A stretch of 11,788 bases of DNA from Pseudoxanthomonas mexicana. Lineage in GTDB: Bacteria; Pseudomonadota; Gammaproteobacteria; Xanthomonadales; Xanthomonadaceae. A program made the position numbers and the translations under genes. Positions within the stretch are counted from its first letter, which is position 1. Each line of letters begins with the position of its first letter. The notes below the pieces were generated by a model. The model did no database searches and had not been told where the DNA came from. It saw only the letters and a list, made by a program, of their open reading frames with translations. Shown here in pieces: positions 6,217 to 11,788 of this stretch. The DNA lies in the NCBI RefSeq assembly GCF_001556105.1, contig NZ_LSIF01000033.1, forward strand, positions 1 through 11,788. The letters are read 5' to 3'.

Positions 6217-7824
6217 ATGAGCAGACGATGGGGTTCAGTGGCAGTAATCATTGCCGGCGCCACGTGCGCTGGTCTGCTTTGGGCGTCGCAAGGATTCGCT
6301 GATCTCGTTCACCGGCCCTATGACTCAAGGGCGAACGTTCCGGCGGGCCTTCTACCCTCGGCAACTGTGAGCGATGAGAAAGAGATCGCCCTCTCGTCAA
6401 CTTCCGCTCACCGACCGTTCTGGACGCGGATCAATGCGTGGTCAACAGCACAACCCACCAAGCGCCTGCGTAACCGAACAGGTGCCGCTCTTTCTTCGAT
6501 TCCGTCGTTTTCCTTAAAGCGGTCGTCCTACTCGATGTCTGCCCCAGAGTTTCTCTCGGATCCAGCCGCTGCTCAGGCTCACTCACTTGCGGTGGGCGAC
6601 GTTTCGGGCGACGGTCGGGACGACCTTGTCTTCCTGTACCTGCGCCACGCCCCTAATCCGATAAACAACCGTACGGAAATCTACGTCGCCTACCAGCTCA
6701 GCGACGGTCGCCTCGATGCGGCAGTCAAGATTGCGGACTCGGGCAACAATCTCTCACACCAGCTCTTGGTCGCCGACCTCGACCGCGATGGTGCGGGCGA
6801 TATCATCACCGCCACCGTCAATGGCGTCATGACACTGCGCTCGAATGCGGACGGCACGTTTACCTCGAACACCACCGTGGTTGGCGATCCATACGACATC
6901 GTAGTGACAGACGTCGATCGCGATGACTACCTCGACGTTCTGGTCGACTCAAGCGATGCGTTGGCCACTGTCATTCACGGCGACGGCCATGGCGCCTTCG
7001 ACCGCGTATCGACCTTGCCATTGCCCTCGGCTGCCGCTCGAACGACGGGCGATGTCACGGGAGATGGCCTAGATGATCTGATTCTTGGCACGATCTTCAA
7101 CAGGCCACTGGAAGAGTTCCGGATCTATCCAGCACTGGCCTCAGGTGGGTATGCCGCGCCGGTGGTGCGCTCCCTGCCACTGGGATCCAACCACACGTCA
7201 TCACTCGTCGTTGGCGACTTCAATGGGGACGGCCGCGGCGATCTGGTGCTGGATGAAGCGAGAAACGGAGCGAACCTTCGCCTGTATATCCAAGATGCGC
7301 AGGGCAACCTCGCCTCCAGCGTCGAAATCGCCCGGTACTCGAGTTCAGGCCCCATGATCGCCGTAGACCTCGATCGCGATGGCCTGACCGACTTGGCAAA
7401 GGCGCACACCGGGTGGAGCTACATCGGGTACTACCTTCAGACGAGTGAGGGCCTGGCGCCGGAAATCCTCATCAATGCCTACCAGAACATGGGGCGGATG
7501 TATTACTTCGCCGCAGGCGATCTCAACCATGACGGATGTGTGGATCTGGCAATCGCTCGGGGGAGTCAATCTCCTGTGTTCGTGTACGGCCAAGGATGCG
7601 CACCACCACGCGTTGCCGCTTGCTGCTCTCGGCCAATCGCCATGGAGGGTTCCGTGGCCAGCGTTGCGAGCCGGACATCTCCGCTGACACGACCCAACAG
7701 TGGTGCGGGCGCCAATGGCGGAGAAGATCCGATACAGAACGCAGGCCCGCGTCCTCTACGCGACCAGCGCGGCACACGTGATGTCCCGCGCAAGCGTGCC
7801 TACATACCGGTCCTGAATCCGTAG
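6217..7824 (+). CDS. Exported FG-GAP/VCBS seven-repeat beta-propeller protein
   Basis: The chosen ATG follows AGGGGG and gives a 535-residue product with an N-terminal signal peptide (MSRRWG, hydrophobic run to about residue 22, possible cleavage near 28). An upstream GTG at 6079 would put 46 polar residues before it, so I reject it. After a Ser/Arg-rich linker come seven Asp-rich calcium-loop motifs of the D-x-(D/S/T/N)-x-D-G-x-x-D type. Their first Asp are near residues 128, 187, 232, 279, 334, 384 and 435, spaced 45-59 apart. The third loop has DRDDYLD, lacking the usual Gly. Seven such repeats fit a complete propeller like integrin-alpha FG-GAP domains, probably secreted or surface-bound and Ca-dependent. 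The last about 80 residues are Pro/Arg/Ser-rich with several Cys and no recognised domain. Base composition is visibly less GC-rich than the flanks, suggesting accessory origin. Ligand and role are unknown. Confidence 0.85.
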   Translation: MSRRWGSVAVIIAGATCAGLLWASQGFADLVHRPYDSRANVPAGLLPSATVSDEKEIALSSTSAHRPFWTRINAWSTAQPTKRLRNRTGAALSSIPSFSLKRSSYSMSAPEFLSDPAAAQAHSLAVGDVSGDGRDDLVFLYLRHAPNPINNRTEIYVAYQLSDGRLDAAVKIADSGNNLSHQLLVADLDRDGAGDIITATVNGVMTLRSNADGTFTSNTTVVGDPYDIVVTDVDRDDYLDVLVDSSDALATVIHGDGHGAFDRVSTLPLPSAAARTTGDVTGDGLDDLILGTIFNRPLEEFRIYPALASGGYAAPVVRSLPLGSNHTSSLVVGDFNGDGRGDLVLDEARNGANLRLYIQDAQGNLASSVEIARYSSSGPMIAVDLDRDGLTDLAKAHTGWSYIGYYLQTSEGLAPEILINAYQNMGRMYYFAAGDLNHDGCVDLAIARGSQSPVFVYGQGCAPPRVAACCSRPIAMEGSVASVASRTSPLTRPNSGAGANGGEDPIQNAGPRPLRDQRGTRDVPRKRAYIPVLNP

Positions 7825-7844
7825 CTGCACCCTCAGGTTGCAGC
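7824..7844 (+). terminator. Weak stem-loop between convergent genes
   Basis: GCTGCA (7824-7829) and TGCAGC (7839-7844) form a 6-bp stem immediately after the propeller gene's stop and 13 bases before the kdpE stop on the other strand. It could end transcription from either side, but there is no T-run on either strand. It is therefore only a weak, possibly Rho-assisted, terminator candidate. Confidence 0.3.
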
Positions 7845-7856
7845 GACACCCTCACC

Positions 7857-8582
7857 TCACCCCACCCCAACAAACCGCAACCCCACTCCCGGCTCCGTCG
7901 CGATGTACCGCGGCGCCGTCGCATCATCCTGCAGCTTCTGCCGCAGCTTGCCGACAAGAATGCGCAGGTAATGCGTGTCGTCCTGGTGGTTCGGCCCCCA
8001 CAGTTCGCGCAGCAGCTGCGGTTGCGTGACCACGCGTCCCGGGTGTTGCAGCAGCAGGGCGAGCAGGGCGAATTCCTTGCGGCTCAGCGCGACGGGTTCG
8101 CCGTCCAGCGTCACCTCGCGGCGGCCCAGGTCCACGTGCAGGTGGCCATCGTCGAACAGCGGCATCGCCGCGTCGCTGGCGGCGATGCGCGTGCGCAGCA
8201 GGCCGCGGATGCGCGCCATCAGTTCCTGCACGCCGAACGGCTTGGTGACGTAATCGTTGGCGCCGCCATCCAGCGCGGCGACCTTCTCGGTTTCGCCGTC
8301 CCGCACGGTCAGCATGATCACCGGCACCTGCGACCACTGCCGCAGCTCGCGCAGCACGCCGTGGCCGTCCAGGTCCGGCAGGCCGATGTCCAGCACCACC
8401 ACGTCGGCGCCGTGCGCGGCCAGTTCCGCCAGCCCGGCGCGGCCGCTGTCGGCCAGCGCGACGACATAGCCCTGCGCGCGCAGGCTGATGTCGAGGAAGC
8501 GCCGGATCTGCGGCTCGTCGTCGATCACCAGGATGCGGGCCGGCGGGGCGGATGCGGCGGGCGGTGGCGCGGTGTAGGTCAA
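7857..8582 (-). CDS. kdpE: KdpE response regulator (OmpR/PhoB family)
   Basis: The 241-residue transcriptional regulator should activate the kdpFABC high-affinity potassium ATPase when phosphorylated by KdpD. Its receiver domain (about residues 15-130) has D21/D22, phospho-acceptor Asp65 (VLDIGLPD), T92, and Lys114 in YVTKPF. The winged-helix domain (about 143-240) has LSRKEFALLALLLQHPGRVVT (quoted in part: LSRKEFALL), a recognition helix in THYLRILVGKLRQKL and the wing EPGVGLRF, all typical of KdpE. A Pro/Ala-rich extension of about 14 residues precedes the receiver. The start appears to be TTG (8580-8582), overlapping the kdpD TGA as TTGA; no ATG or GTG exists before the receiver core. AGGA lies 7 bases upstream, inside the 12-bp palindrome GCAGGTTCCTGC (8583-8594). 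Confidence 0.94.
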   Translation of the reverse strand: MTYTAPPPAASAPPARILVIDDEPQIRRFLDISLRAQGYVVALADSGRAGLAELAAHGADVVVLDIGLPDLDGHGVLRELRQWSQVPVIMLTVRDGETEKVAALDGGANDYVTKPFGVQELMARIRGLLRTRIAASDAAMPLFDDGHLHVDLGRREVTLDGEPVALSRKEFALLALLLQHPGRVVTQPQLLRELWGPNHQDDTHYLRILVGKLRQKLQDDATAPRYIATEPGVGLRFVGVG

Positions 8583-11233
8583 GCAGGTTCCTGCGGCGTG
8601 GGCGTGAGCAGCGGCAGGGTAATCCGGATCACCGTGCCGCGCCCGTCCGGTCCCGGCAACGCCTGCACGCTGCCACCGTGCGCACCCACCATGCCCTGGC
8701 AGATCGCCAGCCCCAGGCCGGTGCCGTGGCGGCCGCGGTCGCCGCGCTCCACGCTGTAGAACATGTCGAAGATGCGGCTGCGCTCGTCTTCCGGGATGCC
8801 CGGCCCGCGGTCGCGCACGTCGATGCGCAGCGCGCCGTCGACGAGCTTTGCCTCGACCTGTACGGGTTCATCGGGCGGCGAGAACTTACCCGCGTTCTCC
8901 AGCACGTTGAACACCGCCTGCTCGATCAGCGCCGGGTGCACCCACACCGGCGGTACGTCGGCCGCCACCGTGGTCTGCACGCGCACCTCCGGCTGGTAGC
9001 GCTGCAGGCGGGTCACGGCCGAACCGAGCAGCTCGTCCACGCCGATCCAGTCGCGATTGAGCGTCAGTCCGCTGTGGCCCAGGCGGGTCATGTCGAGCAG
9101 GTTCTGGATGTAGCGATCCAACCGCTCGCCTTCCTGCTGGATGGTGTCGAGCAGGCTGCGGCGGTCGTCTTCGCCCATCGCGTTCCAGTAACTGGCCAGG
9201 CTGCTGGCCGAGCCGATCATCGAGGCCAGCGGCGAGCGCAGGTCGTGCGACACCGACGACAGCAGCGCCGAGCGCAGGCGTTCGGTCTCGCCGCCCACGC
9301 GCGCGTCTTCCAGTTCGGCGACCAGGCGCGTGCGCACCACCGCCTGCGCGATGTCCTCGGCCATCGCCTCGGCCAGCCGGCGCTGCTCCGGCAGCAGCCG
9401 CGCCGCGCCATCGTCGAAGCGCAGGCCCAGCACGCCCAGCGTGCCGCGGTCGCCCTGCAGCGGCAGGAACCAGCGCGCCGCACCGGCCAGCGTGTCGGTA
9501 TGGCGGCCGGTGGCCTGCCCGTGCTGCTGTGCCCAGTCGGCGGCGGCACGGTCGATCTCGGGCAGCACCGCATCCGCCGGTTCCTCGCGGCCCTGCACGC
9601 GCAGCCACGGCTCCGCCGACAGCGCACGCGCCAGCGCCTTGCGACCGGCGACCAGCACCTGTCCCAGATCCGCAGCGACCGCCAGTTCGCGGCCCAGCGC
9701 CTGCAGGGCGGTGGCGTGCGTGTTGGCCGCGCGCAGCGCCACCACCTGCATGCGCAGGCGCGAAGCCAGTCGCCCCGCGACCAGCGCGGCGACCAGGAAC
9801 AGCAGCACCGTCGCCACGCCCTGGCGCGCGCCGATGGCGAAGGTGAAGCGCGGCTCGATGAAGAAGAAGTTGTAGGCCAGGAAACTCAACAGCGCCACGA
9901 CCACCGCCGCCGCCATCCGCGTGCGTGCCGCCACCAGCACCACCGCGACGATGAACACCATCGACACGTCTTCCAGCCCCAGCCAGCGTTCGGCCAGCCA
10001 GGCCATGCCCACCGCCAGCAGCGAGGCCAACGCGGCGAACCCGGCATCGCTGCTCGACCACCAGCCGCGTGCATCGGCGGTGCCGCGGCGCGCGCGCGCC
10101 CGGGCTTCCGGCGTGCTGATGATGACCAGTTCGTAGTGCGCGCCGCGCTGCAGGATCTGCTGCGTCAGCGTGCGGTTGAACATGCGCGCCACCGGCCGTT
10201 CGCGCGTGCGCCCAAGCACCAGCGTGGACGCGCCATTCTGCGCGGCATGATCGAGCAATGCATCGGCGATGCGCGCGCCGCGCAGCACCTCCGTGTCCGC
10301 GCCCAGCCGCCGCGCCAGTGCGAACGCCTGGTCGATCTCGCGCTGGCGCGCGTCGTCCACCTTGTCGGCCTGCACGGTCACCACGCTCCACGGCGCGTCG
10401 CGGCGTTCGGCGATGCGCCGCGCGGCACGCACCAGGTACTCCGACGTGCCCAGGCCGTCGATCGCCACCAGTACGCGACGCCGCAGCGGCATGCCCGGCA
10501 GGCCGCGCGCGGCCTGGTCTTCGCGCAGGTCGCTGTCGACGCGGTCGGCGGCGGTCTGCATGGCCAACTCGCGCAGCGCGATCAGGTTCGACGGCGAGAA
10601 GAACGCCTGCAGCGCCTGCGACGCCTGCTCTGGCAGGTAGACCTTGCCTTGGTGCAGGCGCTCGATCAGCTCGCGCGGCGGCAGGTCGACCAGCACGATG
10701 TCGCGCAGGCGGTCGAACACGATGTCGGGCACCGTTTCGCTGACGCGCACGCCGGTGATGCGGTGGACGACGTCGTTGAGGCTTTCCAGGTGCTGGATGT
10801 TGATCGTGGTGTGGACGTCGATGCCGGCGTCGAGCAGTTCGATCACATCCTGCCAGCGCCGTTCGTGCCGGCTGCCAGGGGCGTTGCGGTGGGCCAGTTC
10901 GTCGACCAGCGCGATCTGCGGGCGACGCGCGAGCAGGGCGTCCAGGTCCATCTCGTCCAGCCAGCGGCCCAGGTAGGCCACGCGGTGGCGCGGCAGGATC
11001 TCCAGCCCCTCGGTCAGCGCCGCCGTCTCGCCGCGCCCGTGCGTCTCGACGATGCCGACGACAACGTCCCTGCCCTGCCGGCGCAGCTCGCGCGCCCGCG
11101 ACAGCATGGTGTAGGTCTTGCCCACCCCAGGCGCCGCGCCCAGGAAGATGGTCAGCCGCCCGCCCTGCTCGCGTTGCAGGTGGTCGATCAGGGCATCGGC
11201 CTGACGATCGCGAGGGTCGCGAGGGTCGCTCAT
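8579..11233 (-). CDS. kdpD: KdpD potassium/turgor sensor histidine kinase
   Basis: The full-length product is 884 residues (E. coli KdpD is 894). The N-terminal KdpD domain has Walker A GAAPGVGKT (32-40) and a Walker-B-like LVDELAH (109-115). A universal-stress-protein-like domain spans about 250-375. Four membrane segments lie near 395-415, 424-436, 440-458 and 472-490. A GAF-like region covers about 505-635. The kinase core has HisKA SHDLRSP with His663, N box LENAGKF (778-784), DRGPGIP (808-814) and GTGLGL (837-842). It senses K+ limitation or osmotic stress and phosphorylates KdpE, encoded next with overlapping ends. The second and third codon triplets form an in-frame 9-bp tandem duplication (GAGGGTCGC twice, 11212-11229), giving repeated Asp-Pro-Arg. 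Shine-Dalgarno is weak (AGGCAG). Unusually, kdpC does not precede it; a repeat array does. Confidence 0.96.
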   Translation of the reverse strand: MSDPRDPRDRQADALIDHLQREQGGRLTIFLGAAPGVGKTYTMLSRARELRRQGRDVVVGIVETHGRGETAALTEGLEILPRHRVAYLGRWLDEMDLDALLARRPQIALVDELAHRNAPGSRHERRWQDVIELLDAGIDVHTTINIQHLESLNDVVHRITGVRVSETVPDIVFDRLRDIVLVDLPPRELIERLHQGKVYLPEQASQALQAFFSPSNLIALRELAMQTAADRVDSDLREDQAARGLPGMPLRRRVLVAIDGLGTSEYLVRAARRIAERRDAPWSVVTVQADKVDDARQREIDQAFALARRLGADTEVLRGARIADALLDHAAQNGASTLVLGRTRERPVARMFNRTLTQQILQRGAHYELVIISTPEARARARRGTADARGWWSSSDAGFAALASLLAVGMAWLAERWLGLEDVSMVFIVAVVLVAARTRMAAAVVVALLSFLAYNFFFIEPRFTFAIGARQGVATVLLFLVAALVAGRLASRLRMQVVALRAANTHATALQALGRELAVAADLGQVLVAGRKALARALSAEPWLRVQGREEPADAVLPEIDRAAADWAQQHGQATGRHTDTLAGAARWFLPLQGDRGTLGVLGLRFDDGAARLLPEQRRLAEAMAEDIAQAVVRTRLVAELEDARVGGETERLRSALLSSVSHDLRSPLASMIGSASSLASYWNAMGEDDRRSLLDTIQQEGERLDRYIQNLLDMTRLGHSGLTLNRDWIGVDELLGSAVTRLQRYQPEVRVQTTVAADVPPVWVHPALIEQAVFNVLENAGKFSPPDEPVQVEAKLVDGALRIDVRDRGPGIPEDERSRIFDMFYSVERGDRGRHGTGLGLAICQGMVGAHGGSVQALPGPDGRGTVIRITLPLLTPTPQEPA

Positions 11234-11252
11234 CGCACTATTCTGCCTGTTG

Positions 11253-11675
11253 TCATGTCACGTCGAGCGGGTGGGCGGCCTTCCGTGACGCGCTGCGGCG
11301 CCGCCACGTGGCGGGCGCGGGGGTCGGAACGGCGTCATCAAGGAAAATCGCTTCGACGGCGAGGCAAAAAGCCTCGTGCGCGAAGCAACTAGCATCGACG
11401 GCAACCCTTTCTGGTTCGGCTGCAAGGCTGATGTGCCTTGTCGTCTCACCTGAAAGCCTTGCGCACGCACCTTTCTGGCTCGACGTCGAAGTAAAAAGCC
11501 TTGTCATCTCACCTTCGAGCCTTGCGCACGAGGCGTTTTGCCTTGTCGTCTCACCTTCGAGCCTCGATCGCGAGGAAATCTGCTTCGACGGCGCACCTTT
11601 GAGCGTTGCGCACGAGGCAATTTGCTTCGATCGCGCCCCATTCTGGTTCGGCAGCGAGGTGGGTTCGTTGGTCAT
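11253..11675 (-). CDS. Possible heptad-repeat protein encoded by the 21-bp array
   Basis: This strand stays open for 140 codons across the array, from ATG (11673-11675) to a stop 20 bp before kdpD. Because the unit is 21 bp, the product repeats every 7 or 14 residues, with versions such as SKQIASCATLKGAP, SKQISSRSRLEGET and TRQNASCARLEGEM. The pattern then decays, and a single 22-bp unit (11413-11434) shifts the frame relative to the units, after which a different motif (FAHEAFCLAVEAI) appears. The C-terminus is Arg/Ala/Pro-rich. An AAGGA lies 12 bases before the ATG, which is too far for a good ribosome site. The opposite strand is also open (11308-11694, motifs such as LAHEAFCLVVSPSS), so openness alone is weak evidence. 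No known family is recognised. It may be a real small repeat protein co-transcribed with kdpDE, or a non-coding array. Confidence 0.3.
   Translation of the reverse strand: MTNEPTSLPNQNGARSKQIASCATLKGAPSKQISSRSRLEGETTRQNASCARLEGEMTRLFTSTSSQKGACARLSGETTRHISLAAEPERVAVDASCFAHEAFCLAVEAIFLDDAVPTPAPATWRRRSASRKAAHPLDVT
11301..11314. promoter_or_regulatory. 14-bp perfect palindrome upstream of kdpD
   Basis: CCGCCACGTGGCGG is a perfect palindrome centred on CACGTG, about 68 bp before the kdpD start. An outer GCGC/GCGC extension exists with one bulge. It could be an operator for a dimeric regulator of kdpDE or an RNA hairpin in the leader. In such GC-rich DNA, short G/C palindromes also arise by chance. 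Confidence 0.35.
11350..11665. repeat. Array of about fifteen degenerate 21-bp tandem units
   Basis: Units start at 11350, 11371, 11392, 11413, 11435, 11456, 11477, 11498, 11519, 11540, 11561, 11582, 11603, 11624 and 11645. All are 21 bp except the fourth, which is 22. Most begin GCYTYG. Two classes tend to alternate in 11435-11623, one ending CTCACCTTCGA and one with CGCACGAGGC then a short A/T run, giving a 42-bp higher-order period. The best pair is the units at 11498 and 11540, identical except for one base. GCCTYG and CGAGGC half-sites make many units self-complementary, for example CGAGGC-AAAAA-GCCTCG at 11360-11376. There are no unique spacers, so it is not CRISPR. The array is less GC-rich than its neighbours. 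Function unknown. Confidence 0.85.
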
Positions 11676-11677
11676 CC

Positions 11678-11690
11678 GGACTGACAGTCC
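11678..11690. promoter_or_regulatory. 13-bp palindrome beside the 21-bp array
   Basis: GGACTG-A-CAGTCC is a perfect inverted repeat with a one-base centre. It lies 2 bases upstream of the minus-strand ATG at 11675 and overlaps the only Shine-Dalgarno-like AAGGA. It could be an operator or a translation-controlling hairpin for the putative array protein. Role inferred only. Confidence 0.35.
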
Positions 11691-11746
11691 TTGATAGCGA
11701 AGTCGGGAAACTCTTCCCTCACACGCTGGAGAAAACCCGCTTTCTG

Positions 11747-11788
11747 CCCCTCTCCCCCGTGTGCGGGGGAGAGGGCTGGGGTGAGGGG
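11747..11788. repeat. REP-like hairpin at the window edge
   Basis: CCCTCTCCCCC (11748-11758) and GGGGGAGAGGG (11765-11775) are perfect 11-bp arms around a GTGTGC loop, followed by CTGGGGTGAGGGG to the window end. This C/T-rich hairpin with a GGGGTGAGGGG tail resembles a widespread intergenic repeat of gamma- and betaproteobacterial genomes. No T-run follows directly on either strand, so a repeat is more likely than a simple intrinsic terminator, although it may still stop or stabilise transcripts. It may continue beyond the window. Confidence 0.65.

Noticed and set aside
8552..11392. Very long open frame (946 codons) on the plus strand
   Set aside because: It is the complement of kdpD, which has complete conserved motifs. 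The antisense product is Arg/Gln/His-rich low-complexity, as expected for high-GC antisense frames.
11350..11665. CRISPR array
   Set aside because: The units are contiguous 21-mers with graded divergence and no unique spacers between constant repeats, and no cas gene is present.
11748..11775. Intrinsic terminator
   Set aside because: The stem is strong, but neither strand has an immediate T-run after it; a dispersed REP-type repeat is the better explanation.

Overview
The window is GC-rich, densely coded DNA that looks like a chromosome of a gammaproteobacterium of the Xanthomonadaceae/Lysobacteraceae group (Xanthomonas, Stenotrophomonas, Pseudoxanthomonas or Lysobacter type). The main reasons are the PhoP/PhoQ sequences, the two-gene arrangement of DusA with an arginine-deiminase-related hydrolase, the G/C-ending codons and the REP-like CCCAAC palindromes. 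I cannot name the species from sequence alone.

Left part (1-5005). Two plus-strand genes come first: a small exported protein (182-502) and an MtfA-type zinc peptidase (521-1282). Tail to tail with them, only 2 bp apart, lies a minus-strand block read 3934 to 1285: a small exported PepSY-like protein, the response regulator phoP and the sensor kinase phoQ. A 147-bp region upstream of this block (3935-4081) holds an 11-bp-period direct repeat, a tandem CGAAACC repeat, a 10-bp palindrome and one perfect DnaA-type 9-mer. Further right, still on the minus strand, come a CtlX/arginine-deiminase-related hydrolase (4082-5005) and dusA (5008-6006), 2 bp apart and probably co-transcribed with dusA first.

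Middle part (6071-7824). A patch of REP-like inverted repeats lies ahead of a plus-strand gene for an exported protein with exactly seven Asp-rich FG-GAP/VCBS-type calcium motifs. This suggests a complete seven-bladed beta-propeller. The gene is visibly less GC-rich than its neighbours, so it may be accessory.

Right part (7857-11788). kdpD and kdpE, the potassium/turgor two-component system, lie on the minus strand with overlapping stop and start. The usual upstream partner kdpC is not present. Instead, the roughly 550 bases before kdpD contain a 14-bp palindrome, an array of about fifteen degenerate 21-bp units (11350-11665) that is open on both strands, a 13-bp palindrome and a REP-like hairpin with 11-bp arms at the window edge. 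The 21-bp array is the least explained structure in the window. It could be a repeat-derived heptad protein, a structured leader RNA or DNA ahead of kdpDE, or a protein-binding array.

Overall the window carries two environmental sensing circuits, PhoPQ (divalent cations, peptides, envelope) and KdpDE (potassium, turgor). Housekeeping tRNA modification, guanidino-compound metabolism and two secreted-protein genes lie around them. No tRNA, rRNA, CRISPR array, integrase or transposase was seen.
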